Part shown: in pieces, positions 37,609 to 47,127 of the stretch
Numbering within the stretch: the stretch's first letter is position 1
Layout: each line of letters starts with the position of its first letter
From: Burkholderia sp. MS389
GTDB taxonomy: Bacteria > Pseudomonadota > Gammaproteobacteria > Burkholderiales > Burkholderiaceae
DNA: 64,000 nt
Assembly: GCF_016899425.1 (NCBI RefSeq)
Contig: NZ_CP045995.1
Coordinates: forward strand, 1,550,001 to 1,614,000
Reading direction: 5' to 3'
Notes under the pieces: generated by a model
Told to the model about the DNA's origin: nothing
Databases searched by the model: none
Seen by the model: only the letters and a program-made list of their open reading frames with translations
Program-made: the position numbers and the translations under genes

Positions 37609-37713
37609 GCGCCCGCCGCAGCCTTGCCGATTAGAGCGGAAGGTCGGCCGGGCGGGCATTTCCCACATGCTAGAATGCCTTTTCCAAGCCGCCGCGAACC
37701 AGAACAAAGTCAC

Positions 37714-38388
37714 ATGAAAGCAGGAAGCAAGGCCGCCACGTCCGACCCCCGCGCGCTTGCGTCCGACGCGCGGCGCAAATACGATCCCGAGCAAACCAAG
37801 CGCAACATCCTCGACGTCGCCACGCAGGAATTCTCCGCGATGGGCCTCGCCGGTGCGCGCGTCGACGCGATCGCCGAGCGCACGAACACGACGAAGCGGA
37901 TGCTCTATTACTACTTCGAAAGCAAGGAAGGCCTGTACGAGGCCGTGCTGGAGAAAGTATACGGCGACATCCGCGCGCTCGAGCAGGAACTGCACGTCGG
38001 CGACATGGAGCCGCGCGAAGGCATGCGCCGTCTCGTCGAATTCACGTTCGACTATCACGACAAGCATCGCGATTTCGTCCGCCTCGTGTCGATCGAGAAC
38101 ATCCACGGCGCGAAGTATGTCGAACAGCTGAAGTCGTTCAAGAACCGCAACGTCAGCATCATCAAGACGCTCGAGGAACTGGTCGAGCGCGGCGCGGCCA
38201 GCGGCGTGTTCCGCAAGGACATCGACGCATTCGATCTGCACCTGCTGATCAGCTCATTCTGCTTCCACCGCGTGGCGAACCGCTACACGTTCGGCGCTGC
38301 ATTCGGCCGCGACCCGTCGGCACCGCGCCTGCGCGCGCGACACCGCGACACGATCGCCGACGCGGTGCTCCGCTACGTCGCCGCGTAA
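37714..38388 (+). CDS. TetR-family transcriptional regulator
   Basis: TetR-type regulator of 224 residues. The N-terminal helix-turn-helix includes NILDVATQEFSAMGLAGARV, RTNTTKRMLYYYFESKEGL. The C-terminal domain should bind a small ligand. I chose ATG 37714 (MKAGSKAATSD); the frame above is non-coding. It lies about 100 bases after the oxidase on the same strand, so it may control the pipecolate/lysine genes, but it has its own -10-like region near 37670. Confidence 0.9.
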   Translation: MKAGSKAATSDPRALASDARRKYDPEQTKRNILDVATQEFSAMGLAGARVDAIAERTNTTKRMLYYYFESKEGLYEAVLEKVYGDIRALEQELHVGDMEPREGMRRLVEFTFDYHDKHRDFVRLVSIENIHGAKYVEQLKSFKNRNVSIIKTLEELVERGAASGVFRKDIDAFDLHLLISSFCFHRVANRYTFGAAFGRDPSAPRLRARHRDTIADAVLRYVAA

Positions 38389-38457
38389 GCGGCGGTAGTC
38401 GCCGGCCGGGGCACGCGACATCCGCGCCCCGCGAACTTCATTCAGCACTTCAGCGCA

Positions 38458-40242
38458 TCAGTCCGTCGGCGCGGTCGACGCCAGCGCGATCCGCGCCTTC
38501 TGTTCCGGGCTCCCCGCCACGTAATACTTCTTCGCCCAGCTCGAATCGGGCGCGAGCGCGAGCCGCGCATGCGTACCCGTGCCGTGCTGCTGCTTCGCAT
38601 GGATCGCCAGCGCGCGGGCGCGGTAGTGCTCGTACAGCCGCAGGAATTCCGCGAGATAGATCGCCGCGATCCGCTTGTCGCGGATCTCGAGCAGGTTCTC
38701 GTCGTTGTACTGCTCGGAATTGCGGCTCATGTTCGCCGAACCCGTATAGACGACCGGATTCGCGCCTTCCGCATCGATCACGATGAACTTGTGATGGATC
38801 ACGACGGGCGGGAAAGCCGGCGCCGGTTCGCCCGGGAAAAGCCGCAACTCCGGCTCGAAACCCTGCGGCACCGTGGCCGGCGAGAAATACGACGCGTCGA
38901 TCACGTCGTGGTTGTCGCGGCTGCGGTGGTACAGCTCGAGGTTCGCGAGCGTCGCCGCATCGAGTGTCTGGCCGTCGTGCTGCGCGGTATCGGCCTTCGT
39001 CGCGCTGCCGATGCTGATCTTGTTCACGAGGCCGAACATCATCAGCCCGCGGTCGCCAGCCGCGAAACACGCGTCGCGCAGCGCCGCGTCGGTCGGCATG
39101 AACAGGCAGAACGACACCGAATGCTTCGCGGCCGCGATCGCGGCGACGATCGTATCGATCTCGGTACGCTGCCCCGCGGGCTCCGGCGAGTACGCGACGC
39201 GCACCTGCGCGCTGCCGATCGTCATCGGCGCCGACCAGCCCGGCGACAGCCGCGCGGTCTCCGCAATCGACGGATTCCCGGCCAGCGCATGCGCGCGCTC
39301 GTTGTACAGCGCGGCGAGCGCAGGCGAGTCGAACGCATGCAGCACGTTGGCCTGCTCGGTCAGCCCCTCGGTCGTGAAGTTCGCGGAGCCGGTCAGCACG
39401 CGCGCGGGCGCCGGGTTCGACGGCGCATCGGTCACGATGAACTTGTCGTGCATGATGTGCGTCTTGTCGCGCGGCGCGAGCGTCGCGAGGCCCTGCAGCG
39501 CATCGACGGCCGGCTGGTTCGGCGACGGCAGCGGCGGCTTGCCCTTGCGCGCCGTCGTGTGCGCGTCGTAGACGATCGCGAGCGACGCTTCGCCGTGCTG
39601 GCGGCCGAACGCGTCGAACGCGGGCAGCGCCCACAGCGTGTCGGTCAGGTGATAGACGGCCGACACCGCGCGCGATGCCGGATCGAGCATCTGCGCGAAC
39701 ACCTGCTCCATGTCGTTCGCGAGCCACGTGCGCAACTTCAGCGCCTGCGCGGCGCTCGGCGCCTCGTTCGGCGCGAGGCCGAGCGCCGCGACCTGCTTCG
39801 CGAACGCCTGCGAGCTGACCACCGCACGGTTGAACCACGTGCCGATGCCGTCCTCGACGTGCGCGGGCAGCACGACGTCGCACACGCCGGCTTGCGCGTC
39901 GAGCACCTGCAGGTTCGCCGGCGTGCCGACGACCGGATAGACGTCGTAGCGGAACGACGCACCGCGGTCCTGCGGATCGATGCGCGCGTCCCACCACATG
40001 AATTTCTGGATCGGCGCCTGATCGGTCGGCGCATCGCCCTGCGTGTCGGCGGCCGGGCCGTCGAACGTCAGGCGGTTGGGCAGCCAGCTGTCCGGCGCAC
40101 GCGTCTTGCCGTCGGCCGACCAGAAACCCGGCGTGCGCCGGATCGCGAAGCCGAGGAAATCGGACCGCGACGCCGCATCGGGCCAGTCGAAAGCCAGCAG
40201 GACCAGGGTGGGGGAAAGATAGCTGCGCACGCTGACGGTCAT
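38458..40242 (-). CDS. Phospholipase D-like protein with two HKD motifs
   Basis: Protein of 594 residues with two PLD catalytic modules: HDKFIVTD with GSANFT (His265, Lys267) and HHKFIVID with GSANMS (His483, Lys485). Together these form one active site for phosphodiester hydrolysis or transfer. No signal peptide is seen. The first ~220 residues are a non-catalytic region starting MTVSVRSYLSPTLVLL. Substrate (phospholipid or nucleic acid) is not clear. No T6SS gene adjoins it, so an effector role is only a possibility. Confidence 0.87.
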   Translation of the reverse strand: MTVSVRSYLSPTLVLLAFDWPDAASRSDFLGFAIRRTPGFWSADGKTRAPDSWLPNRLTFDGPAADTQGDAPTDQAPIQKFMWWDARIDPQDRGASFRYDVYPVVGTPANLQVLDAQAGVCDVVLPAHVEDGIGTWFNRAVVSSQAFAKQVAALGLAPNEAPSAAQALKLRTWLANDMEQVFAQMLDPASRAVSAVYHLTDTLWALPAFDAFGRQHGEASLAIVYDAHTTARKGKPPLPSPNQPAVDALQGLATLAPRDKTHIMHDKFIVTDAPSNPAPARVLTGSANFTTEGLTEQANVLHAFDSPALAALYNERAHALAGNPSIAETARLSPGWSAPMTIGSAQVRVAYSPEPAGQRTEIDTIVAAIAAAKHSVSFCLFMPTDAALRDACFAAGDRGLMMFGLVNKISIGSATKADTAQHDGQTLDAATLANLELYHRSRDNHDVIDASYFSPATVPQGFEPELRLFPGEPAPAFPPVVIHHKFIVIDAEGANPVVYTGSANMSRNSEQYNDENLLEIRDKRIAAIYLAEFLRLYEHYRARALAIHAKQQHGTGTHARLALAPDSSWAKKYYVAGSPEQKARIALASTAPTD

Positions 40243-40347
40243 TCGTTGCTCCCTGGCCCGGCGGCCGGTCGAGATGAATGCGTCAGTCTTGATGGCGGTT
40301 CTTCCCGCGCGATGACCGTTCGATGAACCTTGTATGTCGGACGCGCG

Positions 40348-41106
40348 TCAGTCGCACACGAGCAGCTCGATCCCGCGCGCCGTCAGCGCGCGGCGCACGG
40401 CCTTGTCGGGTGCGCGTTCGGTCACCAGATAGCGGGCGGCGGACGTGCCGTTGATCCGCACCGGCGTCACGCGGCCGAATTTCGAATGGTCGGCGACGAT
40501 GATCGCCGTGCCCGCCGCCGCGATCATCCGGCTGCGCACTTCGGCGGCGAGCCGCGAGTAGTCGGTGCACTCGCCGTCGGGCGTGATGCCGCCGGCGCCG
40601 ACGAACGCGAAATCGACGTGGTATTGCGCGAGCTGGTGGATCGTGTCGAGCCCGAACGTGGCGTCCTCGTCGTCGGACAGCTCGCCGCCGAGCAACGTCA
40701 CGCGGTTGCCGTTGCGCCGCGCGAGCACGAACGCGGTACGCCAGTCGTTCGTGTAGATCGACAGCCGGTGCCGGTCGGCGAGCGCCAGCGCGACCGCATG
40801 CGGCGTGCTGCCCGAATCGATCAGCACCGATGCATCGTCGGGCACGAATTCGGCCGCGCGCCGCCCGATCGTGCGCTTCGCGTCGGCGTTCGCGGCTTCG
40901 CGCTCGGACAGGCTCGGCTCGCGGCGATCAGCGGCCAGCGCGCCGCCATGTGTCATCACGAGCAGGCCGCGCGCGGCCAGCGCGTTCAGGTCGCGCCGCA
41001 CCGTTTCGCGCGACACGTCGAGCGAACGCACGAGTTCCGCGACCGTCAGCGCGCCCGAGCGTCCGAGCGCCGACAGGATGTATTGATGACGTTGTTCCGC
41101 CAGCAT
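40348..41106 (-). CDS. DeoR-family transcriptional regulator
   Basis: DeoR/GlpR-type regulator of 252 residues. The N-terminal helix-turn-helix shows RHQYILSALGRSGALTVAEL and VSRETVRRDLNAL, then GLLVMTHGGA. The C-terminal sugar-phosphate sensor domain has LIDSGSTPHAVA and FVGAGGITPDGECTDY. ATG 41106 was chosen over the long non-coding extension. No sugar gene lies next to it, so its target is not evident here. Confidence 0.93.
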   Translation of the reverse strand: MLAEQRHQYILSALGRSGALTVAELVRSLDVSRETVRRDLNALAARGLLVMTHGGALAADRREPSLSEREAANADAKRTIGRRAAEFVPDDASVLIDSGSTPHAVALALADRHRLSIYTNDWRTAFVLARRNGNRVTLLGGELSDDEDATFGLDTIHQLAQYHVDFAFVGAGGITPDGECTDYSRLAAEVRSRMIAAAGTAIIVADHSKFGRVTPVRINGTSAARYLVTERAPDKAVRRALTARGIELLVCD

Positions 41107-41347
41107 CGCGTGTGCGCCCGAGGCGACTGGTAATGGGTAAGCCGGCCATTGTATTACGGACGTTTGACGACCATTTGACCGGGCCGGGAAACACGGCCCG
41201 GTAACACGGCCGGGCGGCGGCCGCGCGCGTTGCCCGAAAGCGAAATTCTGTATTGCCCGGCGCGCGCGAATCCGCGCGGCGCCGGTTGCTACACTTTGCG
41301 CTTCGCCGAACGACCGACCAAGACCGACCAATAAAGGGGCTCGCGCC

Positions 41348-41533
41348 ATGTATCGCAAAGGCAGTGTGATCGAAATCCAGTTTCCGCCGGAACGCCTCAA
41401 CGACGCGGCAGGCGATCCGTACTGGATCGACCTGACGCTCGACGAAGCGCGTCGGCTCTACGAACAGCTCGCCGCGCGCTTCGCGACCGACGCACGCGCC
41501 AACCAGCCGCTCGATACGTTCTCGATCGACTGA
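41348..41533 (+). CDS. Small conserved-looking protein, unknown function
   Basis: Protein of 61 residues (starts MYRKGSVIEIQFPPERLND) with an AAAGGGG ribosome site before the ATG, in a gap where no longer gene competes. It is soluble, acidic toward the C-terminus, and ends NQPLDTFSID. The pattern WIDLTLDEARRLYEQLAARF suggests one amphipathic helix. I do not recognise a family. The frame and ribosome site support a real gene. Confidence 0.65.
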   Translation: MYRKGSVIEIQFPPERLNDAAGDPYWIDLTLDEARRLYEQLAARFATDARANQPLDTFSID

Positions 41534-41744
41534 GCGTCGCTGCTGCGCGCCCATCCGCGCAGCGCCGTGCCGTGCGGTGCCGCGGACGATCATCCCCGCC
41601 GCGCCGCGCACCGGCGCGCGATGACCGCCGCCCCGCTCACGCGCCGCGCGGCATGAGTGCAGGATTCGACAAGACGCCAGCGTCGCTTCGCCCGATACTG
41701 GCCGACTTTCCGGATCTGTCCGGCCGCGTCGCGGCCCGTCACGC

Positions 41745-42614
41745 ATGCTCAACTCGATCGTCGCCGCCGTTTTCGTCGCGCTGTGGTCCACCGGCTTCAT
41801 CGTTGCACGGGCAATCAAGCCCTACGCCGATCCGAACCTGTTCCTGCTCGCGCGCTTCGCGGGCACGGCCGCGCTGTTCGGCGTGGTCGCGCTCGCCGCG
41901 CGCGCGCCGTGGCCGGCCCGCCGCGAATGGCCGCGCCACCTGATCGCCGGCGCGCTGTTGCAAGGCGTCTATCTCGGCGCGAGCTACTGGGCCGTCGCGC
42001 AAGGGTTGAATGCGGGCGTGATGGCGCTGCTCGGCGCGCTGCAGCCGCTTGCCACCGCCGTGCTCGCGGTTCCGCTGTTCAACGAACGTCTGCCCGCGCG
42101 CGGCTGGCTCGGGATGGCGCTCGGGCTGGCCGGCGTCGCGCTCGTGCTCGCGCCGAAAGTCACCGGCGGCGTCGCGCCGCCGCCGGGCGCCGCGCCTACG
42201 TGGCTCGTCGTCACCGTGTCGGTGCTGGCGGTCGGGTCGATCACCGCCGGCTCGCTGTACCAGAAAGGCAAGCTCGCGCAGAGCGACCTGCGCACGGCGG
42301 TCGCCGTGCAGAACTTCGGCGCGGCGCTCGTCGCGGCCGTCTTCGTCGTGCTGCTCCATGAAACCCGCTGGATCGACGCGCCGGCGCTGTGGGTGTCGCT
42401 CGTGTGGGGCGTCGTGTTCCTGTCCGGCGGCGCGGTCACGATGCTGATGTGGATGCTGCGGCACGGCAATGCGGCGCGCGCGACGTCGCTGCTGTTTCTC
42501 GCGCCGCCGCTGGCCGCGCTGCAGGGCTACGCGCTGTTCGGCGAAACGCTCGCGACGATCCAGCTCGCCGGCTTCGCGCTCGCGCTGGTGGGCGTCGTGC
42601 TCGCGCGGCGCTGA
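41745..42614 (+). CDS. EamA/DMT-family transporter
   Basis: Ten-TM drug/metabolite transporter of 289 residues with two EamA halves. The first starts VAAVFVALWSTGFIVARAI, with ALLGALQPLATAVLAVPLFNE at its end. The second ends with FLAPPLAALQGYALFGE. It is likely an inner-membrane exporter of small metabolites; substrate unknown. Confidence 0.9.
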   Translation: MLNSIVAAVFVALWSTGFIVARAIKPYADPNLFLLARFAGTAALFGVVALAARAPWPARREWPRHLIAGALLQGVYLGASYWAVAQGLNAGVMALLGALQPLATAVLAVPLFNERLPARGWLGMALGLAGVALVLAPKVTGGVAPPPGAAPTWLVVTVSVLAVGSITAGSLYQKGKLAQSDLRTAVAVQNFGAALVAAVFVVLLHETRWIDAPALWVSLVWGVVFLSGGAVTMLMWMLRHGNAARATSLLFLAPPLAALQGYALFGETLATIQLAGFALALVGVVLARR

Positions 42615-42863
42615 CGGGCGAAGACGCACGCGGGATCGAGCGGCCACGCCATCATCGGGCCTCCATCCCTCCTCGCTGAAGCCGCGCGCACGGCCGCCCT
42701 TCGCGCAGCATCTCCTGCACCCGCCCGGCGCACCGCGCACCACGGCGATGCGGCGCGTCTCGCCGATGCAACGCGAAACCGCCGGAAACGCCTGTCCGGC
42801 GCGGCGGCGCGCCGCGATTGCGCTTATGATGAGCGCCTTGCATTTCGTCCCGGAACTTTCCTC

Positions 42864-43712
42864 ATGACATCCGCCGATTACGCCAGCCGCCAACGCGCGA
42901 TCATTGCCGAACTGAACGTCGCCCCGCACTTCGACGCCGAGGCCGAAATCGACCGCCGCGTCGATTTCCTCGCGCAATACCTTCGTTCGACCGGCCTGCG
43001 GACCTACGTGCTCGGCATCAGCGGCGGCGTCGATTCGTCGACGGCCGGCCGGCTGGCGCAGCTCGCGGTCGAAAAGCTGCGCGCCGGTGGCTACGACGCG
43101 CGCTTCATCGCGATGCGCTTGCCGAACGGCGTGCAGAACGACGAAGGCGATGCGCAGCGCGCGCTCGCGTTCGTGCGCGCGGACGAGGTATTGACGGTCG
43201 ACGTGAAGCCGGCCGCCGATGCGATGCTCCGTTCGCTGGTCGCGTCCGGCCACGCGTTCGAAAACCCCGCGCAACAGGATTTCGTGCACGGCAACATCAA
43301 GGCGCGCGAGCGCATGATCGCGCAGTACGCGGTGGCCGGCGCGCGGCGCGGCATCGTGATCGGCACCGACCACGCGGCCGAATCGCTGATGGGTTTCTTC
43401 ACGAAGTTCGGCGACGGCGGCGCGGACATCCTGCCGCTCGCGGGCCTGAGCAAGCGTCGTGTGCGCGGGGTCGCACGCGCGCTCGGCGGCGACGAGCTGA
43501 TCGTGATGAAGGTGCCGACGGCCGACCTCGAGGAACTGCGCCCGCTGCGCCCCGACGAGCACGCGTATGGCGTGACCTACGACGAGATCGACGATTTCCT
43601 CGAAGGCAAGCCGGTCGCCGACCGCGTCTACGAAACGGTGCTGCGCTTCTACGACGGGTCGCGCCACAAGCGCGCGCTGCCGTACACGATGTTCGACTGG
43701 CCGACCGCCTAA
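42864..43712 (+). CDS. nadE: NH3-dependent NAD(+) synthetase
   Basis: Ammonia-dependent NAD synthetase of 282 residues that converts deamido-NAD to NAD with ATP. The ATP-pyrophosphatase P-loop GISGGVDSS is at 51-59. GTDHAAESLMGFFTKFGDGG and LPLAGLSKRRVR carry the deamido-NAD and metal-site residues. There is no glutaminase domain, so free ammonia or a separate source is used. It stands alone with its own leader at 42615-42863. Confidence 0.96.
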   Translation: MTSADYASRQRAIIAELNVAPHFDAEAEIDRRVDFLAQYLRSTGLRTYVLGISGGVDSSTAGRLAQLAVEKLRAGGYDARFIAMRLPNGVQNDEGDAQRALAFVRADEVLTVDVKPAADAMLRSLVASGHAFENPAQQDFVHGNIKARERMIAQYAVAGARRGIVIGTDHAAESLMGFFTKFGDGGADILPLAGLSKRRVRGVARALGGDELIVMKVPTADLEELRPLRPDEHAYGVTYDEIDDFLEGKPVADRVYETVLRFYDGSRHKRALPYTMFDWPTA

Positions 43713-43787
43713 GCCGGCCGCCCGGCTACCGACATACCGCCGCGCGCACCGTCACGGCTGCGCGCGGCACATCGGCGCCGGGCAACG

Positions 43788-45464
43788 CTATGCGTTCCCG
43801 CCCGTCTTTTTCGCCTGCAGCGCACGAATCCGCAGCCGCGCGCCCGTATCGCTGACCGTCGCGTCGTACATCGTCGCGAGGTCGCGCTTGAGCGCGGTGC
43901 GCGAGCCGCCGTCGAGATACACCATATGCCCCGACGGATAGAATCGCGCGGACAGGTTCTGCCGCACCTTCTGGTCCTCCAGCGGCATCTGCTGCAGATC
44001 GATCACGGTCTGGTAGAACGGCGTGACGAAATCGTAGAGTCCGTTCGCCGACAGCACCTTCAGGTCGACGTTCAGCGCCATCACCGCGGCGAGGTCGCCG
44101 GCCGTGTAGAGGATCACGTTCCCCTGCGCATCGATGCCCTGCTGCGCGCCGGTCGGGTCGATGTGGCTGAAATCCCAGTTCTTGAAGGCCTGGTCGTTCA
44201 GGTCCGTGAACGCCGAGTTCGACGTGAACTTCAACTGCTCGTTCAGGTAGCTGTTCCACATCGCCGTATAGACGCCCGTCACGGCCGTCATCGTCGGATC
44301 GTTGCCGCCCGAATTCGGGTCGATCTTGCCGGCGATGCCCGACGAGATCCCGGTCACGCGGCCGTCGTACGAACCGAGCGCGAGCCCCTGCGCATGCAGC
44401 AGCGTCGTCAGGAACAGCGAATTGCCGCGCGTGTCGTAACCGGCGATGTCGAGCCCCCACGATTGCAGCGTCGCCGTATCGATGCCCGTGTATGCCGACA
44501 GCTTCTGCACGGTGGCCGGGTTCGCATGCGGCATCGCGCGCAGCGCGCTCAGGTAGTCGGTGCGCGCGAACTGCGCGACTTCCTCGACGAACGCGCCGAG
44601 ATCGCTCGGCGCCGGCTTGATGCCGAGCTTCTTGTGATACCACGCATCGGCCGCGGCGGTCGGCAGCGCGCCGACCGGGTTGCCGGCCTGCCGGTAGTCG
44701 AGGATCGACGACTGCAGCGTGACGCCGTTCAGGTCGACGCCGTCCTCGTGCAGCTTGTACGCGAGCACGCAGCTGCGCGCGGTGCCGTACGATTCGCCGA
44801 ACAGGTATTTCGGCGAATTCCAGCGGTTGTTCTTCGTCAGGTAGCGCTTGATGAACTGCTTCAGCGAATTCGCATCCTGGTCGACGCCCCAGAAGTCGCG
44901 GTTCTTGTTCGGCGCGACGGCCGCCGAATAGCCGGTGCCGACCGGATTGATGAACACCAGGTCGCTGTGGTCGATCATGCTGTCCGGGTTGTCCTCGATC
45001 TGGTACGGCGCGGGCGGCGTGAACCCCGGCATCGACGTCTTGATACGCTTGGGCGCGAACGAGCCGAGCAGCACGAACACCGACGACGAACCGGGCCCGC
45101 CGTTATAGAAGAACGTCACGGGCCGCGTTTCCTCTTTCGCGCCGTCGGCCGTGAACGCGACGTAGAAAATCTTCGCGGCCGGCTGCGAACTGCTCGGATC
45201 GACCGTCACCAGGTGGCCGACCGTCGCCGTGTACGCGATCCGCTTGCCATCGATCAGGATCGTGTGGTGCGTGATCGCGGCCGCCTCGGTCGTGTCCGTC
45301 ACCGAGTCGTCGGGGCCGTTGCCGTACGCGACCGGATCGAAGAACGGCTGGTCGCGGCCGTGGCTCAGCGCGACCGGGTTGATGGTCGGCGGCACGCCAT
45401 GCGAATTGTGGTCGCCGTGATGCAGCGGATACACGCCGCCGGAAGATGCGGAATCGATGCCCAT
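43788..45464 (-). CDS. S10-family serine carboxypeptidase-like peptidase
   Basis: Serine carboxypeptidase-type protein of 558 residues. The catalytic triad is visible: Ser225 in FGESYGT, Asp478 in GLYDFVTP, His513 in YPSGHMVYL. The oxyanion region is NGGPGSSS near 121. S10 enzymes remove C-terminal residues at acid pH. No Sec signal is present; the protein starts MGIDSASSGGVYPLHH. ATG 45464 has an AGGAG ribosome site. It follows the S53 peptidase gene by 73 bases and is probably co-transcribed. Confidence 0.9.
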   Translation of the reverse strand: MGIDSASSGGVYPLHHGDHNSHGVPPTINPVALSHGRDQPFFDPVAYGNGPDDSVTDTTEAAAITHHTILIDGKRIAYTATVGHLVTVDPSSSQPAAKIFYVAFTADGAKEETRPVTFFYNGGPGSSSVFVLLGSFAPKRIKTSMPGFTPPAPYQIEDNPDSMIDHSDLVFINPVGTGYSAAVAPNKNRDFWGVDQDANSLKQFIKRYLTKNNRWNSPKYLFGESYGTARSCVLAYKLHEDGVDLNGVTLQSSILDYRQAGNPVGALPTAAADAWYHKKLGIKPAPSDLGAFVEEVAQFARTDYLSALRAMPHANPATVQKLSAYTGIDTATLQSWGLDIAGYDTRGNSLFLTTLLHAQGLALGSYDGRVTGISSGIAGKIDPNSGGNDPTMTAVTGVYTAMWNSYLNEQLKFTSNSAFTDLNDQAFKNWDFSHIDPTGAQQGIDAQGNVILYTAGDLAAVMALNVDLKVLSANGLYDFVTPFYQTVIDLQQMPLEDQKVRQNLSARFYPSGHMVYLDGGSRTALKRDLATMYDATVSDTGARLRIRALQAKKTGGNA

Positions 45465-45537
45465 CGTGCTGCTCCTGGAGGTGAAAAAAGACGCGGGCAG
45501 ACCACCCGCGTCGAACGGAAAGGCGTGCGCCGGCGCG

Positions 45538-47127
45538 TCAGCTCGACGGCTTGCGCGCGAGGATCGTGGCGAGTTGCGCACCGTTCGGGCTGCCGAGGCC
45601 CGTGCACGCGTCCCAGCCGGACGCGGCCGCATACGTGCCGTTCGATCCTTTCGTGATGTCGCGCAGCGCGCCCGGATGCTTGTACAGCACCGGATTGATC
45701 CAGCCGGCCGGCGCGCCGGCCGTCGCATTGATCCGCGCGATCAGCGCGGCCCACAGCGGTGCGACCGCGCTCGTGCCGCCCATCACCGAAGGCGTGCCGG
45801 CGACCGACACTTCGTAACCCGTCTGCGGCGACGCGTCGCCGGCCACGTCCGGCACGCCGCGCTTCGCGAGCGGCGAGGTGGTGCCGTCGGCGCGCGCGAC
45901 CTTCAGCCCCTGCTGCCATGCCGGCAGGTCGAACAGCGAACTGACGCCGCCGCCGCCCGCCCCGCCGCCGGCCGCCTCGTCGTTCCACGTGACCTCGCTG
46001 CGGATGCCCTGCCCGGGCAGCGCGTCGAGCTGCGTGCCGCCGCAGCCGAGCACGTACGGGCTCGACGCGGGGAAATCGACGTGATCGGCGCCATCCTGCA
46101 GCCCGTCGCCCGAGCCGCTGTCGCCCGACGCCGCGCAGACGGTGATGCCCTGCGCGGCGGCCGCCTGCAGCACGCGGTTGAACGCATGGGCGGACTGCGC
46201 CTGCCAGATCGCTTCCGGGCCGCCCCAGCTGATCGAGATCACGGAAGGCCGGTTGGTCTTGTCGGTGACGGCCGCGTTGACGGCCTGGATGAAGCCCGCG
46301 TCGCTGTTCGGCGCGAAGTAGACGGCGATCTTCGCGGCCGGTGCGATCGCGCCGGCGATCTCGATGTCGAGCGCGACTTCGCCGTCCGGGCCGTTCGGCT
46401 CGCCGGTCGGTGCGTTGCGGCCGGTGCCGACGTTCACGTCGACGAGCGTCGGCGGCGTCGTGATCCCGAGCCCGCGGAAATACTGCTGGATGTCGGCCGC
46501 GCGATAGCCGCCGCCGAGTTCGACGATCGCGATGCATTGCCCGGCGCCGTCGCCGGCCGGAAAGTCGTACAGCGACGCAAGCTGGATCGGCGTGAACGTG
46601 ACGGCCGCCGCGCCGCGCGCCGGCTTGAACGGCGGACGGAAGCGAAAGTGCGGCCGCGCCTGCGGCCGGCTGTCGAGGCCCAGCACGGCCGTCACCGCAT
46701 CGCCGAGCTCGTCGGGCAGCGTGATCGGGCCCGAACGGCCGCGATACTGGCCGATCGACCGATGCTCGAAACGCTCGAGCTTCACGCTGAACGCGGCTTC
46801 GAACTGCGCGATCGTGCCGGACACCACGACGACGCTTTCGACCGGGTCGACACGATCGACCGCCAGTTGATGACGGTGCGCGAAGTCCTCGGTCTTGCGG
46901 ATGTCGTCGGGATTGGCGGAGAAACGCTGCGCGAATGCGTCGCGCGACAGCGGTTTTGCACCGGCGTCGCCGCTGGCGAGCTGGTGGACCAATGCATCGA
47001 GTTGCCCTTCTTCCTGCCGCCGCAACATGATCGTGACGTGGATGCGTTCTGCCGGATCGCACTGGCCGAGACACTTGGACTCGGCGACGATACGGGGTTC
47101 ACGGTCGGCTTGAAGATGCCTTGCCAT
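45538..47127 (-). CDS. S53-family acid peptidase (sedolisin/kumamolisin-like)
   Basis: Sedolisin-type acid protease of 529 residues. The prodomain spans about 1-165. The catalytic centre is Glu250 and Asp254 (GEVALDIEIAGA), the oxyanion Asp336 (SGDSGSGDG) and Ser453 (MGGTSAVAP). These enzymes self-activate at low pH. No N-terminal signal peptide is apparent after ATG 47127, which has a strong AAGGAGGG site. Another S10 peptidase follows in the same operon. Export route is unclear. Confidence 0.93.
   Translation of the reverse strand: MARHLQADREPRIVAESKCLGQCDPAERIHVTIMLRRQEEGQLDALVHQLASGDAGAKPLSRDAFAQRFSANPDDIRKTEDFAHRHQLAVDRVDPVESVVVVSGTIAQFEAAFSVKLERFEHRSIGQYRGRSGPITLPDELGDAVTAVLGLDSRPQARPHFRFRPPFKPARGAAAVTFTPIQLASLYDFPAGDGAGQCIAIVELGGGYRAADIQQYFRGLGITTPPTLVDVNVGTGRNAPTGEPNGPDGEVALDIEIAGAIAPAAKIAVYFAPNSDAGFIQAVNAAVTDKTNRPSVISISWGGPEAIWQAQSAHAFNRVLQAAAAQGITVCAASGDSGSGDGLQDGADHVDFPASSPYVLGCGGTQLDALPGQGIRSEVTWNDEAAGGGAGGGGVSSLFDLPAWQQGLKVARADGTTSPLAKRGVPDVAGDASPQTGYEVSVAGTPSVMGGTSAVAPLWAALIARINATAGAPAGWINPVLYKHPGALRDITKGSNGTYAAASGWDACTGLGSPNGAQLATILARKPSS

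Noticed and set aside
34630..38241. 1203-codon open frame on the minus strand
   Set aside because: It is antisense to permease, oxidase and TetR genes that carry clear motifs; its protein is Arg/Asp/His/Ala-rich as expected of a shadow frame in high-GC DNA.
41739..43667. 642-codon minus-strand frame opposite EamA and nadE
   Set aside because: nadE and EamA on the plus strand have clear family motifs; the antisense frame shows none.
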